Part shown: positions 14,951 through 23,383 of the stretch, in pieces
How the letters are laid out: each line of letters begins with the position of its first letter
Numbering within the stretch: the first letter of the stretch is position 1
Assembly: GCA_020831625.1 (NCBI GenBank)
Contig: JAFIGD010000049.1
Span: forward strand, 1-35,628
DNA length: 35,628 nucleotides
Source of the DNA: Verrucomicrobiota bacterium
GTDB lineage: Bacteria > Verrucomicrobiota > Kiritimatiellia > SS1-B-03-39 > UBA6053
Reading direction: 5' to 3'
Notes under the pieces: model-generated
What the model was told of the DNA's origin: nothing
Database searches by the model: none
Seen by the model: only the letters and a program-made list of their open reading frames with translations
Program-made: the position numbers and the translations under genes

Positions 14951-15703
14951 TTAGAAACTGTAGCTTAAGCGGAATTGGCCGAGCGCGTCGGTGTCGTCGG
15001 TGAATCCAGCGCCCAGGTGCACGCCCATCTGCAGCGCGTCGGTAAAGTTGTAAACCATGCCGCCCAGCCCCAGAATCGAGTTGTCATCCGGGTCGAGGTC
15101 GGCTTTGTCGGTGAAGCGCGCCTCGGCGAGGAAAACAAGCTGTTCCGAGACGTGCCAGAGAACGGAGGCCGAGATGATGAACTGATTGTCGGAATTGGGG
15201 TTGACCCGGTAACTGGCATCCCAGACCCAGGAGACAAAGTCGTACATTTTATCGCCGTAGCTGATACCGCCGGTGAAGACGGGATCTCCGGCGCCCAGGC
15301 CTTTGTCGTCATCCCCGGAGGGGAGGGTGACCGTAAAATGGGGGATGAAGTAGGGGTATCCAAAGAGCTCCTGATGGGCGCGGAGCAGAAAAGTGACTTC
15401 GATATCACCCAGACCGGTTTCGCTGCTGCCGAGATCGGGCTCGACATTCACAAAGGGAATGCCGACCTGGACGGAAATATCCCGGGACAGGCCGTAGCGG
15501 ACGTAGGGAACGGTTTCCGTGACTTCGGCACCGTCAAACACATCGGCATACTCGCGGTAGCGGATGGCGACTCCGGCTTCGAACTGCTCCCAATCCGGCA
15601 GACGGTTTTCCTGAGTGAAAACTGTGCGCTGGGTTTCAGCGGTGATCATGGATGACACCATGAGGGTTGAAAGGGACGCGACAAGCCATTTAGAATGCTT
15701 CAT
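14951..15703 (-). CDS. Outer-membrane beta-barrel protein (phenol-degradation MetA-like transporter family)
   Basis: A 250-residue protein with a clear signal peptide (MKHSKWLVASLSTLMVSSMI, cleaved near TA-ET) followed by alternating amphipathic strands and a C-terminal aromatic residue (FRLSYSF), as expected for BAM-dependent insertion. Features such as VPYVRYGLSRDISVQVGIPF, GLGDIEVTFLL and FTVTLPSGDDDKGLGAGDP resemble the MetA-pathway outer-membrane family, which is broad and functionally vague. The start at 15703 is preceded by GGAG. It is the first gene of a unit with the coiled-coil protein. The upstream gap to 15819 is AT-rich and holds the divergent promoters. Confidence 0.8.
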   Translation of the reverse strand: MKHSKWLVASLSTLMVSSMITAETQRTVFTQENRLPDWEQFEAGVAIRYREYADVFDGAEVTETVPYVRYGLSRDISVQVGIPFVNVEPDLGSSETGLGDIEVTFLLRAHQELFGYPYFIPHFTVTLPSGDDDKGLGAGDPVFTGGISYGDKMYDFVSWVWDASYRVNPNSDNQFIISASVLWHVSEQLVFLAEARFTDKADLDPDDNSILGLGGMVYNFTDALQMGVHLGAGFTDDTDALGQFRLSYSF

Positions 15704-15818
15704 ACAAATTATCTCCAGCAGGTTCAGATAGAATGGGTAGGTGTCCAGCATAGGCAGAACTTTTTCATCTTGCCAATAGAAAATGTTGAAAAAAACCGAA
15801 AATGTTGTTTTTTAGGTC

Positions 15819-16787
15819 ATGCTATCCGACCTTTTGACTCCCACGGACAAAGGACTCTACTGTCCGGCGGCGGATATCCACATTGATCCGCACAAACGCG
15901 TGAAGCGTGCGTTGATCACTCACGGTCATGCGGATCATGCCCGCCGGGGGCACGGGGAGGTGATCACTTCGGCCCCGGGTCAGCCGATTGTGCAGCATCG
16001 GGTGGGTCCGAAAACGCCGGTGACCGGGGTGCCATTTGGGGAGACGTTTGAGATCGGGAAGGCCCGCGTGTCTTTTCATCCGGCGGGTCATATTCTCGGC
16101 AGCGCGCAGATTCGCCTGGAAATTGGAGGGAGGGTCGCGGTGGTGACGGGGGATTACAAGCGGGGGCGGGATCCCACCTGCGAGCCGTTTGAGGCGGTTT
16201 CCTGTGATCTGCTGGTGACGGAGACCACCTTCGGGTTGCCCATCTATCGCTGGCCGGATCCGGCGGGGGAGGCGGAAAAAATTGACGTATGGTGGGCGGA
16301 AAACCAAACGGAGGGATTTAACAGCCTTTTACTCGGGTACAGTCTGGGAAAAGCGCAGCGCCTGCTGGCGATGCTGAACCGGGAGCGGGGGCCGATTCTG
16401 CTGCACGGGGCGGTGCTTCCGTTTCAGAAGTTTTATCGTCAGGCGGGTGTTGATCTGCCGGACGCGCATCATGTGAACGCGGAGCGGCTGCGGGAAACGC
16501 GGGGGCGGGCGATGATTGTGGCTCCGCCTTCGGTGGTCAACACGCCGTGGATGCGGAAGCTGGAGCCGGTGCGGACAGCCATGGCCTCCGGCTGGATGCT
16601 CACCCGGGGGCAGCGCCGGCGGGCGGGTTATGACAAAGGGTTTGTGATTTCGGATCACGTGGACTGGCCGGAGCTGGTGCAGACGGTTGCGGATTGCCGG
16701 CCGAAGGAGGTCTGGGCCATGCATGGTCAGCGGGGCGCAGTCTGCCGCTATTTTGAGGAGCGGGGGTTCACGACCCGGGAGGTGTAG
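15819..16787 (+). CDS. Ligase-associated-type DNA exonuclease of the metallo-beta-lactamase fold
   Basis: A 322-residue MBL-fold nuclease. The metal motif THGHADH is at 34-40. It is followed by HPAGHILGSAQIRLE (about 88-102) with the distal His, VVTGDYKR with the bridging Asp, and the beta-CASP region with late motifs SDHVDWPELV and WAMHGQRG. This matches bacterial SNM1/CPSF-like exonucleases usually encoded beside an ATP-dependent DNA ligase and an Lhr-like helicase. Neither partner is adjacent here, so its repair role is inferred from family only. It is convergent with the TrmJ-like gene, overlapping it by 20 nt. Confidence 0.88.
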   Translation: MLSDLLTPTDKGLYCPAADIHIDPHKRVKRALITHGHADHARRGHGEVITSAPGQPIVQHRVGPKTPVTGVPFGETFEIGKARVSFHPAGHILGSAQIRLEIGGRVAVVTGDYKRGRDPTCEPFEAVSCDLLVTETTFGLPIYRWPDPAGEAEKIDVWWAENQTEGFNSLLLGYSLGKAQRLLAMLNRERGPILLHGAVLPFQKFYRQAGVDLPDAHHVNAERLRETRGRAMIVAPPSVVNTPWMRKLEPVRTAMASGWMLTRGQRRRAGYDKGFVISDHVDWPELVQTVADCRPKEVWAMHGQRGAVCRYFEERGFTTREV

Positions 16788-17538
16788 ACGGCGGGGCGGG
16801 TGTGTTTTTCGCGGCCCAGTCGCACTGCCGCGCCAGCCCCAACATGATTTTGACATCGTTTTCGGTGACCGCGCCGCGGGAGAAAATCCGTCTCAGGCCC
16901 ATCATCATGTGATTAAGTTTGTCTTCGTCGCAGAATCCGGTGGAGAGGCAGGTTTCGGCCCAGGTGTCGAACATGCGTTCGCGAAACGCGTGGGCGGCGG
17001 GCGGGGAGCGCTCGTCCTGAAGGGTGAAGCTTCCGTTGGCGACGTAGAGTTCGTGGGCGCAGATGAGAACGGCCTGGGAGAGATTGAGGCTGCTGTATTC
17101 GGGGTCGGAGGGGATCCGGATCCAGTGGGTGCCGCGTTTCAGGTCGTCGTTGCACAGGCCTTTGTCCTCCGCGCCGAACACGAGGGCGACGGGCGAGCCG
17201 GTGGCGGCGATCCCGAGCAGTTCGGGCGCCCAGTCCCGCGGGGTTCGGGCCTGTTCGCGGTGGAAGCCGTCGATACCGCTGGTGACGGCCACGGCCCCGC
17301 AGTCCGCCACGGCCTCGTCGAGGGTGGCGGTTTCCGTTCGGTTTTGGTATACGGGCAGGGCCTTGAGGGCCATTTTGCGGAGTTCGATCTGATCCAGATC
17401 CGGATCGGGGTTGACCAGGGTGAGGTGATTCAGTCCGCAGTTTTTCATGGCCCGGCAAATGGAGCCGATGTTCCCGCCATACAGGGTGTTCACACAGACG
17501 ATGCGGATGTGGTCGAGGGGGGAAGGCGCGGGTTTCAT
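16768..17538 (-). CDS. TrmJ-like tRNA 2'-O-methyltransferase of the SpoU/TrmH family
   Basis: A 256-residue SPOUT methyltransferase. The trefoil-knot motifs are present: GNIGSICRAMKNCGL (22-36), VALVFGAEDKGLCNDDL (about 117-133) and SLNLSQAVLICAHELY (about 149-164). Together with the length and a C-terminal helical extension this points to TrmJ, which methylates the ribose of residue 32 in the tRNA anticodon loop using SAM. Other SpoU members cannot be excluded. The start ATG at 17538 is preceded by a weak GGA. It is divergent from the gene at 17655 and its 3' end overlaps the exonuclease by 20 nt. Confidence 0.85.
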   Translation of the reverse strand: MKPAPSPLDHIRIVCVNTLYGGNIGSICRAMKNCGLNHLTLVNPDPDLDQIELRKMALKALPVYQNRTETATLDEAVADCGAVAVTSGIDGFHREQARTPRDWAPELLGIAATGSPVALVFGAEDKGLCNDDLKRGTHWIRIPSDPEYSSLNLSQAVLICAHELYVANGSFTLQDERSPPAAHAFRERMFDTWAETCLSTGFCDEDKLNHMMMGLRRIFSRGAVTENDVKIMLGLARQCDWAAKNTPAPPSTPPGS

Positions 17539-17654
17539 TCCGGTCTTCGTAGCGTTTCAGGCGGGACCTGGCAAATTCTCTTTCTGGTTTTTCGACGGGG
17601 CCGGACAGGATTTCGCATTGCAAAAACGGGCGTGTCCGCCTAAGTACTGGGGCT

Positions 17655-18299
17655 ATGAAATGTTTTGCGATCTTTTTGACGGTCTGTTCGCTGGTTTTCG
17701 GCGCCGGGGAGGAACAGGTTCCGCACCGGTTTTTGCTGGTGGCTCCGGAAGCCATGGCGGACGCGCCGGTGGAGCGGGTGCGCGACTGGATGCAAAGCAA
17801 CCTGCATTATGCGGTGGAGGTGTTGCGGCTTCCGGCCTGGGCGGGTGAAACCGCAGAGGAGCAGATGGAGGCGCTTTCCGGATTGCCGGAGGAGCATATT
17901 CTCGTGACCGTGGTGATGGCGGAACGGCTGGACGAGGGGCGTCACGCGGTGATTTTGCCTGAGCGGATGCTGGGGTTTATTCACGTGCCGGCGCTTTTCG
18001 AGTCGGAGGAGGAGCGGGATTTTCGCCGCCTGGAGCGTCAGGCGATGCGGATCGCGGGGTTCAGCCTGGGGGTGCCGCCCCAGCCGATGCCGTTTTGCGC
18101 CCTGGCGCCGTACCGGACCCTCGAAGAACTGGACCGGATGGGCCGGGGCTTTTCGCCGCCGGCGATGGCGCAGTACCGCTCCCGCCTTGTTGACCTGGAG
18201 ATCCCGCTGAGCCCGGACGCGGAGCGGCTGTTGCCGAATGTCCGGGTGAACCCGCCCGCTTTGCCTGAACCACGATTTAACCCTGAGGAAACAGACTGA
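17655..18299 (+). CDS. Possible degenerate archaemetzincin-like exported protein
   Basis: A 214-residue protein starting with a short signal peptide (MKCFAIFLTVCSLVFGAGEE). Residues 127-170 (RQAMRIAGFSLGVPP then QPMPFCALAPYRTLEELDRM and GRGFSPPA) follow the spacing of the archaemetzincin (M54) zinc-binding and cysteine region, where active enzymes carry HExxHxxGxxH and further Cys. Here His and Glu are replaced (RQAMRIAGFSLG) and only one Cys remains, so it would not bind zinc in the usual way. The family link is my judgement from the pattern and needs a profile comparison. Its TGA overlaps the serS start by 1 nt (TGATG), so serS translation is probably coupled to it. Confidence 0.45.
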   Translation: MKCFAIFLTVCSLVFGAGEEQVPHRFLLVAPEAMADAPVERVRDWMQSNLHYAVEVLRLPAWAGETAEEQMEALSGLPEEHILVTVVMAERLDEGRHAVILPERMLGFIHVPALFESEEERDFRRLERQAMRIAGFSLGVPPQPMPFCALAPYRTLEELDRMGRGFSPPAMAQYRSRLVDLEIPLSPDAERLLPNVRVNPPALPEPRFNPEETD

Positions 18300-19561
18300 T
18301 GCTAGATATTCGTACCCTTCGCCAAGACCCCGAAACCGCCCGCGCCAAGTGGGCCTCGCGCGGACTGGATGTGGATGTGTCCGCCCTAATCGCTTTGGAC
18401 GACCGCCGCCGGGCGCTGATTGCCGAGGTGGAGGGACTTCAGCGGGAACGGAATTCGGAAAGCAAGCGGATCGGTCAGTTGAAAAAAGCCGGAGAAGACG
18501 CCGAGGACGCGATGCGCGCGGTGCGGGAGATCGGCGAACGGATTACCGCTTTGGATCAGGAGCGGAGTGAGGCCGACGCCGCGCTGAACGATCAGTTGAT
18601 GCGTCTGCCGAATTTTCCCCATGATTCGGTGCCGGTGGGCGCGGATGCCGCCGCCAATCCGGTGATCCGTGAATGGGGCGCGCCGAAAGTCTATGATTTC
18701 GAGCCCTTGGCGCACTGGGAGGTCGCGGAAACGCTGGGTATTTTCGAATTCCAGCGCGCGGCGGCCCTCAGCGGCGCGGGCTTCGCCTGTCTGACCGGTT
18801 CCGGGGCGCGGCTGAGCCGGGCGCTGATTTCGTTTATGCTTGATCTGCATACCACGAAGCACGGATATACGGAGGTTCAGGCCCCGTTTCTGGTGAATGA
18901 CGCGGCGTTGCTGGGCACCGGCCAGCTGCCGAAGTTCGCCGAGGATCTGTACAAACTGCCCGCAGACGATTTATGGCTGATCCCCACCGCCGAGGTGCCG
19001 CTCACAAATCTCTACCGGGATCATATTTTCGAGGAGGCGCTGCCCGTGAATCTGACCGGGTACACGCCGTGTTTCCGCCGGGAGGCGGGTGCGGCCGGGA
19101 AAATGACCCGGGGCATGAACCGCCTGCATCAGTTTGACAAAGTGGAGATGGTCAAATTCGCCCGGCCGGAGGATTCGTACGCGGAGTTGGAAACGCTGAC
19201 CGGACACGCGGAGGCGGTGCTGCAGGCGCTCGGGCTCCATTACCGGGTGATCACCCTGTGCACAGGGGATCTTGGATTTTCCTCGGCAAAGACCTATGAC
19301 ATTGAGCTGTGGGCCCCGGGGCAGAACGCCTGGCTGGAGGTGTCCAGCTGCAGTAACTTTGAGGACTACCAGGCCCGCCGCGCGAAGATCCGCTATCGGA
19401 ACGAGGCCGGGAAGCCGGAACTGGTCCACACCCTGAACGGGTCCGGCGTGGCTCTGCCGCGATTGATCGTGGCGATTCTGGAGCAAAACCAGCGCGCCGA
19501 CGGGCGGGTGATGATTCCGGAAGCCCTGCGTCCGTATATGGGCGGAGTGGACATTCTTTGA
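18299..19561 (+). CDS. serS: Serine-tRNA ligase
   Basis: A 420-residue class II aminoacyl-tRNA synthetase charging tRNA-Ser (and tRNA-Sec where present). The N-terminal tRNA-binding arm is the long coiled coil at about 28-105. The catalytic domain shows TAEVPLTNLYRDHIF, motif 2 TPCFRREAGAAGKMTRGMNR with LHQFDKVEMVKF, and motif 3 LNGSGVALPRLIVAILEQNQ near the C-terminus. The length is normal. The ATG sits inside the stop of the previous gene (TGATG), with GAGGAAACAG upstream as ribosome binding site. Confidence 0.97.
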   Translation: MLDIRTLRQDPETARAKWASRGLDVDVSALIALDDRRRALIAEVEGLQRERNSESKRIGQLKKAGEDAEDAMRAVREIGERITALDQERSEADAALNDQLMRLPNFPHDSVPVGADAAANPVIREWGAPKVYDFEPLAHWEVAETLGIFEFQRAAALSGAGFACLTGSGARLSRALISFMLDLHTTKHGYTEVQAPFLVNDAALLGTGQLPKFAEDLYKLPADDLWLIPTAEVPLTNLYRDHIFEEALPVNLTGYTPCFRREAGAAGKMTRGMNRLHQFDKVEMVKFARPEDSYAELETLTGHAEAVLQALGLHYRVITLCTGDLGFSSAKTYDIELWAPGQNAWLEVSSCSNFEDYQARRAKIRYRNEAGKPELVHTLNGSGVALPRLIVAILEQNQRADGRVMIPEALRPYMGGVDIL

Positions 19562-19580
19562 CAAGTGATGCTTTGCCCTT

Positions 19581-19592
19581 AGGATTAATCCT
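19581..19592. promoter_or_regulatory. 12-bp palindrome upstream of the superoxide dismutase gene
   Basis: AGGATTAATCCT is a perfect palindrome 42 nt before the SOD start codon, in the short gap after serS. It could be a repressor site; a short palindrome can also occur by chance. Confidence 0.25.
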
Positions 19593-19634
19593 GCGTCCCT
19601 GCACTTTGACACTTATTATTTGGAGAACCACGAG

Positions 19635-20372
19635 ATGAAAAACATGACCCGACGAGACGCGTTGAAATCCACCGCGATTCTGGGGGCCGCCGCCGCCCTC
19701 CGACCTTCCCTTTTCGCGCAGCATCCCGCTGGCGGTCTGCGGGTCGGCCTGAAGGATTTACCCTATGACTATGACGCGCTGGAGCCGGCGATTGACGCGG
19801 AAACGATGCGGATTCATCATGGAAGGCACCACGCCGGCTATGTCAACAACCTGAAGACCGCCTTGGAGGAGATTCCCGGGGCAACTTCCATGGAGGGGTT
19901 GTTAAGGGACATCCCTTTATTGCCTGAATCCTTGCAAACGACGGTCCGGAACAACGGGGGTGGTCATTGGAATCATGATTTGTTTTGGACGATTATGGCG
20001 CCTCCGGGGCAGGGGGGGGGCGGACAGCCCGGCGGTCCGCTGGCGGCGCGCATTCAGTCCGATTTCGGATCGTTCAAGGCGTTTACGGAACGGTTCAGTC
20101 AGGCCGCAGCCGGGGTGTTCGGCAGCGGGTGGGCGTGGCTGATTTTGAACCGTCAGGGACGGCTCGCGGTGACCTCGACCCCTAATCAGGACAATCCGCT
20201 GATGCGGGGGCTGGTTCCCGATGAGGAACTCGGCACGCCGGTTCTGGGGTTGGATGTTTGGGAGCACGCCTACTATTTGCACTACCAAAACCGCCGTGGG
20301 GATTATATCTCCAATTGGTGGAAGGTGGTCAATTGGAATGCGGTCGGCGAGAAATTTGTTCAAGCCCGATGA
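19635..20372 (+). CDS. Superoxide dismutase, Mn-type, with Tat signal peptide
   Basis: A 245-residue Fe/Mn superoxide dismutase, dismutating superoxide to oxygen and peroxide. The N-terminus [20 protein letters not shown] carries a twin-arginine motif and hydrophobic stretch, so the folded enzyme is probably exported to the periplasm. Metal-ligand motifs are [20 protein letters not shown] and [24 protein letters not shown] in place of AAQxW, and NQD after STP, favour manganese. A Gly-rich insertion ([10 protein letters not shown]) follows the second motif. Start 19635 is preceded by TGGAG at 8-nt spacing. It is downstream of serS by 73 nt and may have its own promoter. Confidence 0.93.
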   Translation: MKNMTRRDALKSTAILGAAAALRPSLFAQHPAGGLRVGLKDLPYDYDALEPAIDAETMRIHHGRHHAGYVNNLKTALEEIPGATSMEGLLRDIPLLPESLQTTVRNNGGGHWNHDLFWTIMAPPGQGGGGQPGGPLAARIQSDFGSFKAFTERFSQAAAGVFGSGWAWLILNRQGRLAVTSTPNQDNPLMRGLVPDEELGTPVLGLDVWEHAYYLHYQNRRGDYISNWWKVVNWNAVGEKFVQAR

Positions 20373-20419
20373 CTGGATTGGGCTCAGATGCCCTGAAATC
20401 ACTTAAAAGGAGCCGTTTT

Positions 20420-20448
20420 TTAAACTTTTTTAGTGTTTTTCAGATAAT
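20420..20448 (+). promoter_or_regulatory. Candidate promoter of the TPR-ExbBD operon
   Basis: TTAAAC (20420-20425) and GATAAT (20443-20448) are spaced by 17 nt in an AT-rich stretch that stands out from its surroundings. Transcription would start near 20455, giving a leader of about 40 nt to the ATG at 20496. Confidence 0.4.
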
Positions 20449-20495
20449 CACTGTTGACGCACGCGACTGAAATCCCTTACAACTTCAAAACACCT

Positions 20496-23366
20496 ATGCA
20501 TATCCCGTTTCGAAAATCCGGTCCGTCTTTCCGCCCAGTTTCGTTGGCTCAACACCTGTTGAAAAAATGCCTTCTGGTAATTCTTTTTGCCGGGGCAATG
20601 CAGACCTCCTGGTCGCGGGAGGGGCAACCCCGGGATCTGTTTGACCGGGAAGTGGATTTCATCAACAATCTGCTGGATCAGGCGCTTTTCAGTTATGCTA
20701 ATTTGGCGCTGGAGGAACTTCGGGCGGCCTTCCCGGACGATCAGGATCGGTTGCCTGTGGCTGAAGCCTCCATTTTATTGCGACAGGGGCGTACTGAGCC
20801 GGTGGAGCAAATGCTTCGCGGGCGCAATCTGGCCACCGACACCAAAGCGCAGGCGATTCTGCTTCAGTTGGCGATGACGTACGATGCCCAGGGGAACGCC
20901 GATGCGGCCCGTGAGCGGTATATGCAGTTCATTCAGGTGAATGAAGGCAAAGAAATCGAGGATCCGGATGTGTTGCGGTTTTTTGCCGGCGCGGGAATGC
21001 GTTTGGCGGCCCTGCTTCAGGCTGAGGGACGGTATGAAGATGCCGGCGGGGTTTTACGCCGGGTGATGTCCGGGGAGGACGGGGTTTTGCAGCGTAAATT
21101 CCGCATCATGGTGATTCAGAATTCGATTGATCACGCGCTGTCCGTTCAAGGTTCGGCGCGGAACCAGCGGATTGCGGAGGCGGAAAAAGAAGTCAATGAG
21201 ATATTGTGGGGGGCCAATGATAATTATTGGTTTATGGCGATGGCGCAACGGGCCTGGATTCAGCATCTGCGGGGTGACAGCAACGAGGCGTTGCAAACGT
21301 TGAACACGATTGTTCCCAATGCCCGGACGATGGAAGAGGAACTGGAAAAAGCCGGGGTACCCCGGAGTGAATTTCCCCGGGGGATTATCCGCTATGTGCA
21401 GGGCACGATCCTGTTTGACGCCGCGAAAACCGCAAAGGACGCCGGACAGGATGACGCCGCCCAGCAACGTGCCGCTCAGGCGGCAAACCAGTTTTATAAC
21501 GCGTTCCTTCAGTATGAGGGAAATGAGTATGCCCGCCGCGCCGGACTGCGGTTTGAGGAGATCCGGACCTGGCTGCGTGAAAACTATGAACGCGAGATCA
21601 ACATTGGTGAGCAAAGCGCGGAGGCCACGGAGCGAATTTTCCGCCGTGAACTGGACCGGGCGGAAGAACTGTTGAGAGCGGGCAACGCCGGGGAGGCCGA
21701 GCGGATTATTCTGCGGGCCCTGACTCAATACCCGGTCACACGTTACACCCAGGGCGCGTTGAACACCCTGGGGCGGATTTGGATCGATCAAAAAAACCTT
21801 TGGCAGCTGATGATGCTGGCCGAGCATCTTGCCGATGAATATCCGGACGACAACACCGTGGCCAATATGCTCCTCCGTTTCGGCCGATTGATGCTGGATG
21901 AGGAACATGAATTCGGGATTGAAATTGTGCTTGGGGCTTTCGGCCGTAATTTTCCCGGGCATCCGAACGCGCCGGTCATGCTGTTCTCTTTAGGAACCCG
22001 GGCCCGGGATCGCGGTGACTCGTCGGCGGCGAACCGGTTTTTCAACGAGGTGGTGGAATACCATCCCGGCAGCCAGATGGCCACCCGGGTGCTGACCCAG
22101 CGGGGAGCGGAAGCTCTGAGGGAGCAGAATTTTGATCAGGCGGTGGAAATTTTCACCCAGGTCCGCGATCTGGCGGTGCCCGGATTTCAGCGGGCTCAGG
22201 CGGTTCGCGGACTGGCGGACGCCAAACTCAGAAGTGATGATCGAGAGCGTCAACGGGAAGGTTTGGCGGAACTGAAAGCGCTCAAACAGCGTTTGCAGCC
22301 CTCGGACGACAGCATTTACTATCGGGGCGCGGATGCAGAACGGAGCGCCAATCTTTTGGAGTCGGTTCGATTTAATATCGCGCTCGCTCTGATCCGTATG
22401 GCGCGCGAAGAGGGGAACGAGGAATACCGCAATGAAGCGGCGCAGGTGTTGGCCCGCTTCCGCGAGGATTATCCTGAATCGGAGAATATGCCCGGCGTGA
22501 TGTCCAGTCTGGGACGAATCTACCTTCAACAGGGCCGGTTCACCGCCGCCACGGAGATGTTTAACGAGCTGTCGCGCCGCTTTCCGGAATCCGATGAAGG
22601 CCGTGACGCGCTGTTCGCGCTGGTGCAGGCCTCGATTGAAGAGGATCAGTTGGAGGTGGCGCGGGACGCGGTGAGCCGCATGGTGCAACAGCCCGATTCC
22701 TACACGGACGAACAGATATTCCAGGTGTCGCAGCTGATGTTCAGAAATGAGTTGAACGAGGAGGCGATGCGCGGATTTGAGCTGGCTTTGAGCCGTCCGC
22801 GGGCGACAGAAAACGTGACCTTCCGGCAGCGGGCGATGCTGGGGCTGGGACAAGCCGCTCTCGCGTCCGGAAATACGGAGCGTGGATTGGAAGTCCTTGG
22901 CGGGTTTATCGAGGAGTTTCCCACCAACGCGATGGTGGTGGATGCCGGGATCATCCTTGCGAACGAATATCTGGATCGTGACCCGCCGGATACACGCGAA
23001 GCCCGGTCGGCGCTTCAGCACGTTGGGCGGATTCTCCGGAGCCGCCGAAACCCTGCAGATCAGGCCCGGTTGGATATCGCCCTCGGTCGTATTGCCCTGG
23101 CGGAAGGAAACGTGGGCGCGGCGCTTGCGGATTTTTACCGGGTCGGGGTGAGTCGTCCCGAATCCCCGGAACACGGAGAGCAGGTCAAACGCGCGATTGA
23201 GCTGGGTTTGGCGCAGGCGGAACCGATGGCCCGCGGCGGCGACGTGGACAAATGGTCGCTGATCGTGGATCTGACACAGCAATTTCTGGATAATTTTCCA
23301 TTGGATCGCCGTGCGGAGCAAATGCGCACCCTGAATATTCGTGCGATTGGATTGGCCCAAGATTGA
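20496..23366 (+). CDS. Large periplasmic TPR-repeat protein
   Basis: About 956 residues beginning with a basic stretch and a hydrophobic export signal (KKCLLVILFAGAMQTSW, about 23-39). The rest is alpha-helical and carries many tetratricopeptide-like units, for example AILLQLAMTYDAQGNADAAR (about 120-140), SSLGRIYLQQGRFTAATEMF, and QRAMLGLGQAALASGNTERG later. Such solenoids are protein-binding scaffolds; no catalytic motif is seen. ATG 20496 is preferred over an upstream TTG (20454) that lies over the probable promoter, although neither has a clear Shine-Dalgarno sequence. It starts an operon with a second soluble protein, ExbB and two ExbD proteins, so it is likely the periplasmic partner of that proton-driven complex (inference). 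Confidence 0.85.
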   Translation: MHIPFRKSGPSFRPVSLAQHLLKKCLLVILFAGAMQTSWSREGQPRDLFDREVDFINNLLDQALFSYANLALEELRAAFPDDQDRLPVAEASILLRQGRTEPVEQMLRGRNLATDTKAQAILLQLAMTYDAQGNADAARERYMQFIQVNEGKEIEDPDVLRFFAGAGMRLAALLQAEGRYEDAGGVLRRVMSGEDGVLQRKFRIMVIQNSIDHALSVQGSARNQRIAEAEKEVNEILWGANDNYWFMAMAQRAWIQHLRGDSNEALQTLNTIVPNARTMEEELEKAGVPRSEFPRGIIRYVQGTILFDAAKTAKDAGQDDAAQQRAAQAANQFYNAFLQYEGNEYARRAGLRFEEIRTWLRENYEREINIGEQSAEATERIFRRELDRAEELLRAGNAGEAERIILRALTQYPVTRYTQGALNTLGRIWIDQKNLWQLMMLAEHLADEYPDDNTVANMLLRFGRLMLDEEHEFGIEIVLGAFGRNFPGHPNAPVMLFSLGTRARDRGDSSAANRFFNEVVEYHPGSQMATRVLTQRGAEALREQNFDQAVEIFTQVRDLAVPGFQRAQAVRGLADAKLRSDDRERQREGLAELKALKQRLQPSDDSIYYRGADAERSANLLESVRFNIALALIRMAREEGNEEYRNEAAQVLARFREDYPESENMPGVMSSLGRIYLQQGRFTAATEMFNELSRRFPESDEGRDALFALVQASIEEDQLEVARDAVSRMVQQPDSYTDEQIFQVSQLMFRNELNEEAMRGFELALSRPRATENVTFRQRAMLGLGQAALASGNTERGLEVLGGFIEEFPTNAMVVDAGIILANEYLDRDPPDTREARSALQHVGRILRSRRNPADQARLDIALGRIALAEGNVGAALADFYRVGVSRPESPEHGEQVKRAIELGLAQAEPMARGGDVDKWSLIVDLTQQFLDNFPLDRRAEQMRTLNIRAIGLAQD

Positions 23367-23383
23367 TTAAAGGTGAAAAACAT

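Noticed and set aside
19606-19634. TTGACA before the superoxide dismutase gene as a -35 box
   Set aside because: No -10 box is found at proper spacing; 17 nt downstream lies the start-codon region.
20337-20392. Hairpin agcccgat/attgggct as terminator of the SOD gene
   Set aside because: The stem has a mismatch and is not followed by a T run.
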